NCBI GenBank assembly: GCA_905616455.1
Contig: CAJQSW010000001.1
Coordinates: 1-50,106, forward strand
Direction of reading: 5' to 3'
Source of the DNA: an uncultured Candidatus Pelagibacter sp.
GTDB lineage: Bacteria; Pseudomonadota; Alphaproteobacteria; Pelagibacterales; Pelagibacteraceae
Length of the DNA: 50,106 nt
Shown: positions 9,556 to 17,355 of the stretch, piece after piece
How the letters are laid out: the number at the start of each line of letters is the position of its first letter
How positions within the stretch are numbered: position 1 is the first letter of the stretch
Translations under genes and position numbers: made by a program
The notes under the pieces: generated by a model
Database searches by the model: none
What the model saw: the letters and a program-made list of their open reading frames with translations, nothing else
What the model was told of the DNA's origin: nothing

Positions 9556-11232
9556 TTAAGTTGTTTTAATAGTCATTTTTCTTTGAACAATATATTGTTG
9601 AATCATTGTGAAGATATTGTTGAAGCTCCAGTAGATAACAAGTCCCGCAGGAAATGGTGCAAGAATTACAGTTAGAAACACTGGAAAGAACATAAAAATT
9701 TTAGCCTGTATTGGATCTGGTGGGGTTGGGTTAAGCTTTTGTTGTATGAACATAGTGATACCCATAATGATAGGCCACGCACCTATTAACAAGAAAGAAG
9801 GCGGATCCCAAGGAATTAAACCAAAAACATTAAATAAAGACGTTGGATCTCTATCACTTAAGTCGTGTATCCATCCGTAAAAAGGCATGTGTCTCATTTC
9901 AATAGTTACAAATAAAACTTTATACAAAGCAAAGAAAACTGGAATCTGAACTAGGATAGGTAGACAACCACTCATGGGGTTAACTTTTTCTTTTTTATAA
10001 AGAGCCATCATTGATTGTTGTAATTTCATTTTATCATCTTTATGAATTTCTTTTAATCTTGCCATTTCTGGAGCTAATAACTTCATCTTTCCCATCGACT
10101 TAAAGCTAAAGTTGGCAAGAGGAAAGAAAGCCAATCTAATACAGACTGTAACAGCGATAATTGCTAAACCGTAATTGCCAAGTAATTTAAAGAAGTAATC
10201 TAATACAAAAAATAAAGGCTTAGTTATAAAATACATAAAACCCCAATCAATCGCTAGATCAAATTTATTGATATTTAGACTTTCAGCATAACCATCAATT
10301 ACATTTACTCTTTTAGCTGCAACTATAATTTGAATTTTTTCTTCAATAGAACTATTTGCCTTAACCTCAATACCTTTTGTAGATATGTAGTTAGCTCTGA
10401 ATTTATTTTTATAGTCAAAGGTTGTTTTAAACTCTTTACCTTTAGGAGGTATAAGTGATGTAACCCAAAACTTATCTGAAATAGCAACAAATCCTTCTTG
10501 TGCAGTTTGAGTAAACTTCTTTTCCTGAATATCATCGTAATCTTCTTCAATTAGCTGATCATCAAGTACGGATAGAAACCCTTCATGTAAAATATAAAAA
10601 CCAGATATTTCTGGTAATTTATTTCTAATTATTTGCCCGTATGAATAAAAATTATAAGATTTATCTGATGCATTAATTATTTTTTCTTTTACAGTAAATA
10701 AAAATTGATCATCTAAGCTTATATGTTTTTCAAATGTAATACCTTGAGAATTACTCCATATTAGCTTTACAGGACTATTATTAGTTAATCTTTTATTTCC
10801 AGAAACTTTCCAAACTGTAGAAGCATCAGGTATATCTATATTTTTATTAGTACTTACAAAGCCACTTTCGATTAAGTAACCATCTTCAACATTTCTTGGG
10901 CTCAATAGAGTTATCTTATCATTTCCATTAAGTTCAACATTATATTCTTTGAAAGTTAAATCATCTATTGCTGCACCTTTTAAAGAAATAGATCCAACAA
11001 CACTACCATTTTCAAATTGAATTCTATCATGTTCTTTTAAGGCATCTGTTCTTGAAAGTTTTGCAAAGTTTTCATTTTTATCTAAGCTAGGAGTATCAGT
11101 ATTACTTTCAATTTTTTTTTGTTCAGCTAAATTTTGCTTTATGGTTGTGGGATCAGGCTGAAAAAAAAGAGAGTATAAAATAATAACTGCTGCTGATAGT
11201 GATATCGCTGCTATTACGTTTCTAGTATCCAT
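9556..11232 (-). CDS. yidC: Membrane protein insertase YidC
   Basis: Inserts and folds inner-membrane proteins, alone or with SecYEG. The 558-residue protein has the Gram-negative plan: an N-terminal membrane helix (about residues 5-24), a periplasmic beta domain to about residue 330, then the conserved insertase core of five helices with NFSFKSMGKMKLLAPEM in the cytoplasmic hairpin and GLVIYWSFNNIFTMIQQYIV near the end. It overlaps yidD by one base. The GTPase gene engB, often between yidC and argB in alphaproteobacteria, is absent here. Confidence 0.97.
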   Translation of the reverse strand: MDTRNVIAAISLSAAVIILYSLFFQPDPTTIKQNLAEQKKIESNTDTPSLDKNENFAKLSRTDALKEHDRIQFENGSVVGSISLKGAAIDDLTFKEYNVELNGNDKITLLSPRNVEDGYLIESGFVSTNKNIDIPDASTVWKVSGNKRLTNNSPVKLIWSNSQGITFEKHISLDDQFLFTVKEKIINASDKSYNFYSYGQIIRNKLPEISGFYILHEGFLSVLDDQLIEEDYDDIQEKKFTQTAQEGFVAISDKFWVTSLIPPKGKEFKTTFDYKNKFRANYISTKGIEVKANSSIEEKIQIIVAAKRVNVIDGYAESLNINKFDLAIDWGFMYFITKPLFFVLDYFFKLLGNYGLAIIAVTVCIRLAFFPLANFSFKSMGKMKLLAPEMARLKEIHKDDKMKLQQSMMALYKKEKVNPMSGCLPILVQIPVFFALYKVLFVTIEMRHMPFYGWIHDLSDRDPTSLFNVFGLIPWDPPSFLLIGAWPIIMGITMFIQQKLNPTPPDPIQAKIFMFFPVFLTVILAPFPAGLVIYWSFNNIFTMIQQYIVQRKMTIKTT

Positions 11233-11483
11233 TATTTTTTAGCCTTTAATTCTTTGTTTACTGGATCAAACCCTTCACCACCACCCAATATCTTGATAGG
11301 GTGACATGAAAAAATTCTTCTTGTACTTTTTGAAATTCCTTTAATGAGCCCATATGTTCTTAAGCATTCAATTGTATATTCTGAGCATGTTGGAAGATAT
11401 CTGCACGAAGGAGTTAAGTAGGGGCTAATAACCATTTTATAAAATTTGGTCAGGCCAATTAAAATGTTTGATATAATATTCAT
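11232..11483 (-). CDS. yidD: Membrane protein insertion efficiency factor
   Basis: An 83-residue YidD/Hlp family protein, thought to assist YidC at the inner membrane. It shows the diagnostic cysteine-rich block YLTPSCRYLPTCSEYTIEC and the late FSCHPI...GGGEGFDPV. Length is typical. It starts at ATG on the last base of the rnpA stop (TAATG) and overlaps yidC by one base, so it is translationally coupled on both sides. Confidence 0.95.
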   Translation of the reverse strand: MNIISNILIGLTKFYKMVISPYLTPSCRYLPTCSEYTIECLRTYGLIKGISKSTRRIFSCHPIKILGGGEGFDPVNKELKAKK

Positions 11484-11827
11484 TACTTAATTTTTTCTAT
11501 GTCTTTAAATAAAGTATCTTTTATTATCGCATATTCGTTGTTTAGCATAGTTATTTTCGCTATCACTAGGTAAGAATAGTTAAAGTTTATTGATATATTT
11601 TTTACAGCTTCGTTTATAATATTTCTTAATCTTCTTTTGACTTTATTTCTTTTGACGGCACCACGGATCAGTTTTTTTTTAGCTACAAAGCTGATGTTTA
11701 GTTTTTTATTATCTTTTTTCTCAAGAGGACCAAAGAAGAGAGTGATATATTTATTTGAGACTTTTTTCTGCTTAAGCAAATTTTTGAAATCTTCATTTTT
11801 AGAAAGAGCAACAATTTTGCTTTTCAT
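11483..11827 (-). CDS. rnpA: Ribonuclease P protein component
   Basis: The protein subunit of RNase P, which trims tRNA 5' leaders. The 114-residue basic protein shows FVAKKKLIRGAVKRNKVKRRLR, the RNR-type RNA-binding signature (RGAVKRNKVKRRLR), between two beta-rich parts. It lies 10 bases after rpmH in the standard order and overlaps yidD by one base. The RNase P RNA gene is not in this window. Confidence 0.95.
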   Translation of the reverse strand: MKSKIVALSKNEDFKNLLKQKKVSNKYITLFFGPLEKKDNKKLNISFVAKKKLIRGAVKRNKVKRRLRNIINEAVKNISINFNYSYLVIAKITMLNNEYAIIKDTLFKDIEKIK

Positions 11828-11837
11828 TTAGTCTGGC

Positions 11838-12002
11838 TTATTTACCTTTTGGCTTTTTTTGAGTAGATGACACTGTAAGATCCTTACGTCCCTTATCACG
11901 TCTTCTCTTAAGAAGTTTTTTTCCACCTTTAGTTGCCATCTTTGATCTGAAACCATGTTTTTTAAGACGCTTTCCAACTTTGGGTTGATATGTTCTTTTC
12001 AT
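11838..12002 (-). CDS. rpmH: Ribosomal protein L34
   Basis: A 54-residue 50S protein translated from the ATG at 12000-12002. It starts [19 protein letters not shown], followed by [12 protein letters not shown], the classical L34 sequence. L34 is usually 44-46 residues; here about ten extra residues ([12 protein letters not shown] region) follow the arginine-rich part. It is first gene of the rpmH-rnpA-yidD-yidC unit and has a good promoter 32 bases upstream. Confidence 0.96.
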   Translation of the reverse strand: MKRTYQPKVGKRLKKHGFRSKMATKGGKKLLKRRRDKGRKDLTVSSTQKKPKGK

Positions 12003-12033
12003 AGGATTTATTAAATTTTTTTAAATTTCGATC

Positions 12034-12062
12034 TTTATAGTAATTAAATGTATAAATAGCAA
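12034..12062 (-). promoter_or_regulatory. Sigma70-type promoter for rpmH
   Basis: On the minus strand TTGCTA (12057-12062) and TATAAA (12034-12039) are separated by 17 bases, the ideal spacing. A start near 12027 would give a leader of about 25 bases before the rpmH ATG. Consensus boxes are easy to find in A+T-rich DNA, but position and spacing fit well. Confidence 0.55.
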
Positions 12063-12092
12063 ATAGAAGATTTTATAATAACATCGGTAATT

Positions 12093-12812
12093 ATGGAAAA
12101 ATCAAAAAAAGTTAAGATAACTTTAGGTTTATTTTACCTTCTGGTTGTTTCTTCATTTTTATACTTTTTTTTATCAAAATTTACCCTTGAAGAATTAACT
12201 AGCTATGAATTTATCAAAAATAACAGGGATTATTTTTTTGCTTTAAAGCAAACTAACTTATTTTTAATCTCTTTAGTATTCTTATTATCTACAATTATTT
12301 GGGTTATCATGGCTGGATTTGGTTTACCAGTTGCACTGCTTGCGGGGTTTATTTTTGGTAAGTGGTTTGGAATATTTATTTTAATAATTGGAATGACTAT
12401 TGGTGCAACCATTTTATACGTGCTAGGTAATTATTTTTTTAAAGAAGTGATTAAAGAAAAATTTTTAAATAGATTTAAAAATTTAGAAATAAGATTTAAG
12501 AAATCAGAATTTATTTACCTTTTAGCTTATAGATTTATAGGAGGAATTCCTTTTGCACTATCAAATGTATTGCCTTGTATTTTTAATGTTAAGATAAGTA
12601 ATTTCTTTTGGGCAACATTAATAGGTTTAACGCCACAATTTTTTTTAATCGTTTCAATTGGAAGTGGACTTGAAAAAGTTATAGAACAAAACTTAGAAGC
12701 GCCAAGAATTATAGATTTGATATATTCACCAGATATATATATTCCAATGTTAGCGTTTGCTGGATTAATAATAGTTACGATTATAGCTAAAAAGATATTC
12801 TACAAGAAGTAG
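12093..12812 (+). CDS. VTT-domain (TVP38/TMEM64/DedA-like) membrane protein
   Basis: A 239-residue inner-membrane protein with an N-terminal helix (residues 9-27), a second near 50-70, and the VTT core: FGLPVALLAGFIFGKWFG, then GMTIGATILYVLGNYFF and AYRFIGGIPFALSNVLPC. The glycine/proline-broken re-entrant helices are typical. Relatives include lipid scramblases and DedA proteins; the substrate here is unknown. A TATAAT at 12074-12079 would give a very short leader. Its stop is two bases from the 3' end of the convergent tRNA-Thr. Confidence 0.88.
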   Translation: MEKSKKVKITLGLFYLLVVSSFLYFFLSKFTLEELTSYEFIKNNRDYFFALKQTNLFLISLVFLLSTIIWVIMAGFGLPVALLAGFIFGKWFGIFILIIGMTIGATILYVLGNYFFKEVIKEKFLNRFKNLEIRFKKSEFIYLLAYRFIGGIPFALSNVLPCIFNVKISNFFWATLIGLTPQFFLIVSIGSGLEKVIEQNLEAPRIIDLIYSPDIYIPMLAFAGLIIVTIIAKKIFYKK

Positions 12813-12814
12813 TC

Positions 12815-12888
12815 TGGTGCCCCCACAAAGAATCGAACTTTAAATTTATCCTTACCATGGACATGTTATACCATTTAACTATAGGGGC
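12815..12888 (-). tRNA. tRNA-Thr(GGT)
   Basis: Minus-strand cloverleaf of 74 bases including an encoded CCA (12815-12817). Acceptor GCCCCTA pairs with TGGGGGC, D-stem GTTA/TAAC with a 7-base loop, anticodon stem TGTCC/GGATA around loop ATGGTAA (anticodon GGT), and T-arm TAAAG/CTTTG around TTCGATT. The stems are A+T-rich with G-U pairs, like other SAR11 tRNAs. It reads ACN threonine codons. Its 3' end lies against the stop of the convergent VTT gene, so any terminator must be inside that gene. Confidence 0.93.
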
Positions 12889-12991
12889 TATTTTGGTATT
12901 TATTGAAGTATTTCTATAATAAATCATTTTTTTCAAAATATTGCCTTAATTTTTTTGATATAATGATTTATATCTAGCAGAGGAAAATTTT

Positions 12992-13189
12992 ATGGGAATT
13001 CATTACGATTATAAATCTACTAAAGGCAATAAGCTAATGGAAAAACAAGCTAAAAGAGAAAAAAAGCTTGCAGAAAAAAGAGCTAAGCGTGAAGCCAAAG
13101 AAGGTCCAAGAGCAGAAGAAGAGCCAGAGAAAACTTTAGATGCATCAAAGCCTATCACTTTAGATTTTTTAACTAATCCAGATAAATAA
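12992..13189 (+). CDS. Small highly charged protein, unknown
   Basis: A 65-residue protein with a good ribosome binding site (AGAGGA, seven bases before the ATG). The middle is almost only Lys, Glu, Arg and Ala (for example KREKKLAEKRAKREAKEG), predicted as a long charged helix or coiled coil; the tail ends KPITLDFLTNPDK. I do not recognise a named domain. A TATAAT at 12959-12964 is a possible promoter. Its stop overlaps the next start as TAATG, making it first gene of the dcd-murA-hisD cluster. Confidence 0.75.
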   Translation: MGIHYDYKSTKGNKLMEKQAKREKKLAEKRAKREAKEGPRAEEEPEKTLDASKPITLDFLTNPDK

Positions 13190-13290
13190 TGAGTGATAAA
13201 GAAAAAAATGCAAGATTAAGTTTAGCACTCAAAAAAAATCTTAAGAAAAGAAAAATTTTTCAAAAAAAAAACAAGAAGAAAAGTAAATAA
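13189..13290 (+). CDS. Micro-ORF (33 residues), basic, translationally coupled
   Basis: ATG at 13189 sits in the TAATG overlap with the preceding gene, and its own TAA at 13288-13290 overlaps the dcd ATG the same way. The product starts [20 protein letters not shown] and ends in a run of Lys, Arg and Asn. It resembles short basic proteins (ALxxNLxxRKxQ pattern) that I recall beside murA in other alphaproteobacteria, but that is from memory. Two perfect stop-start overlaps argue strongly for translation. Function unknown; RNA or ribosome binding is possible from charge alone. Confidence 0.7.
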   Translation: MSDKEKNARLSLALKKNLKKRKIFQKKNKKKSK

Positions 13291-13847
13291 TGTCAGTACT
13301 TTCTGATAAATCTATAAGAAAACTTGCGCTCGAAGAGGCTATGATTTCACCTTTTGTAGATAAGCAGGTAAGAAACGGTAAAATTTCTTATGGTCTAAGT
13401 TCATTTGGTTACGATGCAAGAGTAGCTGATGAATTTAAAATATTTCACAATGTGAATTCTTCTATTGTTGATCCCAAAAAATTTACTTCGGATAACTTTG
13501 TTACAAAGAAAAGTTCTGAATATATTATTATTCCACCAAATTCCTTTGCTCTAGGAACTACAATAGAGGTTTTTAAAATTCCTAGAGATATTATGTGTAT
13601 TGTTGTTGGCAAAAGTACTTATGCAAGAACTGGAATTATAGTTAACGTAACACCGATTGAATCAGAATTTTTTGGCACAGTTACTCTTGAATTTTCAAAT
13701 ACCACTCCACTCCCTGCAAAAATATATGCAAATGAAGGAGTTGCTCAATTCTTATTTCTAAAAGGAGATCAAGCTCCAGAAACTTCATACGCTGACCGTA
13801 AGGGTAAATATATGGGTCAAATGGGAGTAACTTTACCAAAAGTATAA
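13290..13847 (+). CDS. dcd: dCTP deaminase
   Basis: Deaminates dCTP to dUTP, the precursor route to dTTP. The 185-residue trimeric dUTPase-fold protein shows [13 protein letters not shown], the catalytic [21 protein letters not shown] (Arg and Glu), [19 protein letters not shown] and a C-terminal [11 protein letters not shown] lid. It looks monofunctional, like other proteobacterial enzymes. It starts on the TAATG of the micro-ORF and ends two bases before murA. Confidence 0.97.
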   Translation: MSVLSDKSIRKLALEEAMISPFVDKQVRNGKISYGLSSFGYDARVADEFKIFHNVNSSIVDPKKFTSDNFVTKKSSEYIIIPPNSFALGTTIEVFKIPRDIMCIVVGKSTYARTGIIVNVTPIESEFFGTVTLEFSNTTPLPAKIYANEGVAQFLFLKGDQAPETSYADRKGKYMGQMGVTLPKV

Positions 13848-13849
13848 TC

Positions 13850-15103
13850 ATGAAAAAATTGGAAGTCTTTGGAGCAGTAAAGCTCAAGGGCAAAATTAAA
13901 ATTTCAGGTTCAAAAAATGCGTCTCTGCCAATCTTAGCTGCAACTCTATTGTCAGACAAAAAAATATCCTTAACAAATCTACCTAGGGTAAAAGATATTG
14001 AGACAATGATACTATTACTGAAGTTTTTAGGCTCATCTATTATAGATAAAAAAAAAATACTAACTATTAACAATAATAAACAAACTAAAACTTTTGCAGC
14101 TTATAGCTTGGTTAAAACTATGAGAGCAGGAATATTAGTTTTAGGACCATTGCTTGCAAAGTTTGGAAAGGCAAAAGTATCTTTGCCAGGCGGTTGTGCA
14201 ATTGGCACAAGACCTGTTGATATTCACTTAAGGGCACTATCAAAACTTGGAGTAAAATATAAAATTATTCAAGGGTATGTTCACGCTAATGCTCCCAAAG
14301 GGTTAGTTGGAGCAAATATAAAATTTCCAAAAATTTCAGTTGGTGCTACAGAAAATTTGATTATTGCATCATGTTTAGCGAAGGGAAAAACAACATTATC
14401 AAATTGTGCAATAGAACCTGAAATCAAAGATTTAGTTAATTTTTTAATTAAGATGGGCTGTAATATTAAATGGACTGCGAAAAGAATTATTAAGATTGAG
14501 GGTGTAAGCAATCTAAGTGAAGTAAAATACCGGATAATGCCAGACAGAATAGAGGCGGGCACCTATTTAATAGCTGCTGCTTTAAATGAAGGAAAGCTAA
14601 AGATTGTTGGAATGGACCCAAAAATTATTAAAACAGAAATTAATGCTCTAAAAAAAGTAGGTGCAAAAATTATTCAAAAAAAAAATGAAATATTAATTCA
14701 AGGGAGTAAAAAAATTAAAAGTATAAATATTAAAACATCTCCTTACCCTGGGTTTCCAACAGATTTGCAAGCACAAATGATGGTTTTATTGTGTAAAGCC
14801 GATAAGAGGTCTTATATTAGAGAAGAGATATTTGAAAATAGGTTTATGCACGTAGCAGAATTAAATAGAATGGGTGCTAAAATTTCCATCAATGGAAATA
14901 AAGCCACAATTGAAGGAAATATTAAATTTGAAGCAGCAGAATTAATGGCAACAGATTTAAGAGCGTCAGTCTCCTTAATACTTGCTGCACTTGCTTCTAA
15001 AGGAAAATCTATAATAAATAGGATTTATCACCTCGACAGAGGGTATGAGAACATAGAAAAAAAGTTAAAAAAAGTAGGTGCTAAGATTAGAAGAATTAAT
15101 TGA
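13850..15103 (+). CDS. murA: UDP-N-acetylglucosamine 1-carboxyvinyltransferase
   Basis: First committed step of peptidoglycan synthesis: adds enolpyruvate from PEP to UDP-GlcNAc. The EPSP-synthase fold starts with KISGSKNASLPILAATLL, the catalytic Cys is in LPGGCAIGTRPVDIHL (the fosfomycin target), and DLRASVSLILAALA is the late conserved block. It is 417 residues, full length. Its TGA overlaps the next gene's ATG (TGATG). Confidence 0.97.
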   Translation: MKKLEVFGAVKLKGKIKISGSKNASLPILAATLLSDKKISLTNLPRVKDIETMILLLKFLGSSIIDKKKILTINNNKQTKTFAAYSLVKTMRAGILVLGPLLAKFGKAKVSLPGGCAIGTRPVDIHLRALSKLGVKYKIIQGYVHANAPKGLVGANIKFPKISVGATENLIIASCLAKGKTTLSNCAIEPEIKDLVNFLIKMGCNIKWTAKRIIKIEGVSNLSEVKYRIMPDRIEAGTYLIAAALNEGKLKIVGMDPKIIKTEINALKKVGAKIIQKKNEILIQGSKKIKSINIKTSPYPGFPTDLQAQMMVLLCKADKRSYIREEIFENRFMHVAELNRMGAKISINGNKATIEGNIKFEAAELMATDLRASVSLILAALASKGKSIINRIYHLDRGYENIEKKLKKVGAKIRRIN

Positions 15104-15498
15104 TGAAACAAAAATATTTATCAAAAATTATCGCAAATGATAATGAGGGATTGCAAATGATTTCAGCATTTTGTGCAGGTGCTGAAATTAAGGTTAGCAA
15201 TATCAAATATCTTAAATCAAATAAGGTTTTTTTGTTATCTTTAAATCGAGCTAAAATTGAAACAAAAAATGAGGGTAAAAAAGTGAATAGTATCTGTAAA
15301 TTCGAATTCGTAGATAGTGTTAAATCTAAGAATATAAAGCAAGGTGATATTGATCAAAAACTTGAATTGATAACTATGGATTACCTAAAAAATAATGAAA
15401 ATTATGAGATAAGTCTAATTTTTACTAATAATGCATATATAACATTATCGACAGAAATAATTGAGGTAACTCTAGATGATCAAAATAAAATTGACTAA
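15103..15498 (+). CDS. DUF2948 family protein
   Basis: A 131-residue protein that, by position between murA and hisD and by general make-up (short beta-rich chain, with an ITMDYLKN...ISLIFTNNAYITLSTEIIEVTLDD end), matches the alphaproteobacterial DUF2948 family. The frame opens at a TTG at 15100 but the ATG at 15103 lies in the TGATG overlap with murA and is preferred. It overlaps hisD by one base. No function is known for the family. Confidence 0.75.
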   Translation: MKQKYLSKIIANDNEGLQMISAFCAGAEIKVSNIKYLKSNKVFLLSLNRAKIETKNEGKKVNSICKFEFVDSVKSKNIKQGDIDQKLELITMDYLKNNENYEISLIFTNNAYITLSTEIIEVTLDDQNKID

Positions 15499-16784
15499 TG
15501 ATTAGGATATTAGATAGCAAAAATAAAAACTTTGATGCAAACCTAGATAAACTGCTATCTGAACGAAAAAGTAAAGTTCAGCTTAATTCAGTATCAGTTA
15601 CTAAAATCATTAAAGATGTTAAAAAAAACGGCGATAAAGCTATTTTAAAATATGAGAAAAGATTTAATAAAAATAATACTATTATTCCAAATCCTAAAAA
15701 AATAACTAAAGCCATAAAGTCCCTAGACTTAAAAGTTAAAAAAGCAATCGATCTTGCTTATAATAGAATTTATAAATTTCACTCTTTACAAAAAGTTAAA
15801 AACATTTCTTACATAGATAAACTGCAAAATAAATTAGAATATAAATATGTTCCAATTGAATCGGTTGCAATTTATGTACCAGGCTCAACAGCTTCATACC
15901 CATCAAGTGTCTTGATGAATGCAATTCCAGCTCTTGTTGCGGGTGTTAAAAGATTGGCAATGATTAACCCAGGTCAAAAAGGCAAACAAAATCCAGCAGT
16001 ATTGTATGCTGCTAGAAAATGTAAAATTAAAGATATTTATTCAATTGGTGGGCCATCAGCGATTGCAGGAGTTGCTTATGGTACTAAAAAAATTAAAAGG
16101 GTTGATAAAATTGTAGGCCCTGGAAACTCTTACGTAGCAGCTGCTAAAAAAGAAGTCTTTGGTGATGTTGGAATTGAAGGCATGATTGCTGGACCATCAG
16201 AAGTAACAATAGTATGTGATAAGTTCTCGAATCCAGAATGGATCGCAAGTGACCTTATAGGACAAGCAGAACATGATAATCTTGCTCAATGTATTTTAAT
16301 TTCAAAAGATAAATTAATTATCAAAAAAGTTAATGAAGAAATTAACAAACAATTGAAAGATTTACCAAGAACAATAATTGCAAAAAACAGCTTGATCAAT
16401 AATGGCATTTTAATTCATATATCATCTGATCAAAAAATTATTGATACTGTAAATAAAATTGCACCAGAGCATCTGGAACTTAATATTAAGAACTATAAAA
16501 ATATAGTTGGAAAAATTAAAAACTCAGGGTCTATTTGCCTAGGCAAATATGCAGTTATGGCTATGACGGATTATAATGTTGGTTCTAATCACGTATTACC
16601 AACTAATTCGTCAGCAAGATATTCAAGTGGTATTAGTGTTAATGAGTTTTACAAAAGAATTTCATATATAAATCTATCAAAAAAAGGGATTGAAACCCTT
16701 GGTCCATCAGTTATAACACTTGCAAACTACGAGGGTTTAGTGGGACACGCTAGATCAGTAGAAAAAAGAATTAGGAGAAAATAA
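15498..16784 (+). CDS. hisD: Histidinol dehydrogenase
   Basis: Last two steps of histidine synthesis, histidinol to histidine with two NAD+. The 428-residue protein shows [51 protein letters not shown], the metal and catalytic region [13 protein letters not shown], and APEHLE...SNHVLPT. It starts on the TAATG of the DUF2948 gene and is followed two bases later by infA. hisG and hisZ lie further on at 18731-20475. Confidence 0.97.
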   Translation: MIRILDSKNKNFDANLDKLLSERKSKVQLNSVSVTKIIKDVKKNGDKAILKYEKRFNKNNTIIPNPKKITKAIKSLDLKVKKAIDLAYNRIYKFHSLQKVKNISYIDKLQNKLEYKYVPIESVAIYVPGSTASYPSSVLMNAIPALVAGVKRLAMINPGQKGKQNPAVLYAARKCKIKDIYSIGGPSAIAGVAYGTKKIKRVDKIVGPGNSYVAAAKKEVFGDVGIEGMIAGPSEVTIVCDKFSNPEWIASDLIGQAEHDNLAQCILISKDKLIIKKVNEEINKQLKDLPRTIIAKNSLINNGILIHISSDQKIIDTVNKIAPEHLELNIKNYKNIVGKIKNSGSICLGKYAVMAMTDYNVGSNHVLPTNSSARYSSGISVNEFYKRISYINLSKKGIETLGPSVITLANYEGLVGHARSVEKRIRRK

Positions 16785-16786
16785 AT

Positions 16787-17002
16787 TTGTCAAAACAAGA
16801 AATGCTGTCGTTCTCAGGAATTGTTGAGGATCTACTTCCAAACGCAATGTTCAGAGTTAAATTAGAAAACGGCCATATTGTTACAGCACATGCTGCTGGC
16901 AAATTACGTAAGAATAGAATTAGAGTACTTCAAGGTGATAAGGTTCAAGTAGAAATGACGCCTTACGATTTGACCAAAGGTCGTATCACTTTTAGAGGTT
17001 AA
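16787..17002 (+). CDS. infA: Translation initiation factor IF-1 (TTG start)
   Basis: A 71-residue S1/OB-fold protein of the 30S A site. It contains [17 protein letters not shown] and the tail [20 protein letters not shown], near-identical to other IF-1. The start is TTG at 16787: it gives the standard IF-1 N-terminus (SKQEMLSF), while the first ATG (16802) would remove conserved residues. A weak start codon on an essential factor may tune its level. tRNA-Phe begins 5 bases after the stop. Confidence 0.95.
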   Translation: MSKQEMLSFSGIVEDLLPNAMFRVKLENGHIVTAHAAGKLRKNRIRVLQGDKVQVEMTPYDLTKGRITFRG

Positions 17003-17007
17003 TATGG

Positions 17008-17083
17008 GGCCCTGTAGCTCAGTTGGTAGAGCATCGGATTGAAAATCCGTGTGTCACTGGTTCGAGTCCAGTTGGGGCCACCA
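17008..17083 (+). tRNA. tRNA-Phe(GAA)
   Basis: A 76-base cloverleaf with encoded CCA. Acceptor GGCCCTG/TGGGGCC, D-stem GCTC/GAGC with loop AGTTGGTA, anticodon stem TCGGA/TCCGT around TTGAAAA (anticodon GAA), T-arm ACTGG/CCAGT around TTCGAGT. It lies 5 bases after infA and is probably released from the infA transcript by RNase P and 3' processing. Confidence 0.97.
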
Positions 17084-17207
17084 CCATCACCCTAAAATTT
17101 TTTTAAATTACTATTGAATATTATTTAGAATTGTCTAAAAGACTGCCAATGATTATGAATATAACATACAGAGAGACTTCAAGAAGCACTCACAGAGTTT
17201 GTTTACA

Positions 17208-17221
17208 TAGCCTGTAGGCTA
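17208..17221 (+). terminator. Short hairpin after tRNA-Phe, weak terminator candidate
   Basis: TAGCC and GGCTA form a 5-base stem around TGTA, followed by a T-rich but interrupted tract (TTTATTTATAAT). It lies in the 191-base gap between tRNA-Phe and tRNA-His, the only place here where a terminator could separate the hisD-infA unit from the tRNA-His-hisS unit. Two overlapping TATAAT boxes at 17228-17238 just downstream could be the -10 region for tRNA-His; no good -35 was found. Confidence 0.35.
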
Positions 17222-17274
17222 TTTATTTATAATATAATTTTAATCCACACAAAAATAATATAAAAACAAGGAAT

Positions 17275-17349
17275 GCCTGCGTAGTATAACGGTTAGTACG
17301 ATAGTTTGTGGAACTATAGGATTTGGTTCGATTCCAAGCGCGGGTACCA
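17275..17349 (+). tRNA. tRNA-His(GTG), G-1-less type with U72 and A73
   Basis: A 75-base cloverleaf with encoded CCA: acceptor GCCTGCG pairs with CGCGGGT (G1 opposite U72), D-stem GTAT/GTAC, anticodon stem ATAGT/ACTAT around TTGTGGA (anticodon GTG), T-arm TTTGG/CCAAG around TTCGATT. The base before G1 is T and the discriminator is A, so the usual G-1:C73 pair is not encoded. This is the divergent alphaproteobacterial tRNA-His described for Caulobacter, read by a divergent HisRS through the anticodon, U72 and A73. hisS follows after six A residues. Confidence 0.95.
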
Positions 17350-17355
17350 AAAAAA

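Noticed and set aside
12893..12991. Small RNA in the gap between tRNA-Thr and the 65-residue gene
   Set aside because: Only promoter-like A+T boxes and a ribosome binding site were visible, with no stable stem.
13681..14073. 130-residue minus-strand ORF over dcd and murA
   Set aside because: Lies antisense across two well-conserved genes; composition is that of a shadow frame.
17323..17355. Longer hisS starting inside tRNA-His
   Set aside because: The added residues are translated tRNA sequence and do not resemble the HisRS N-terminus.
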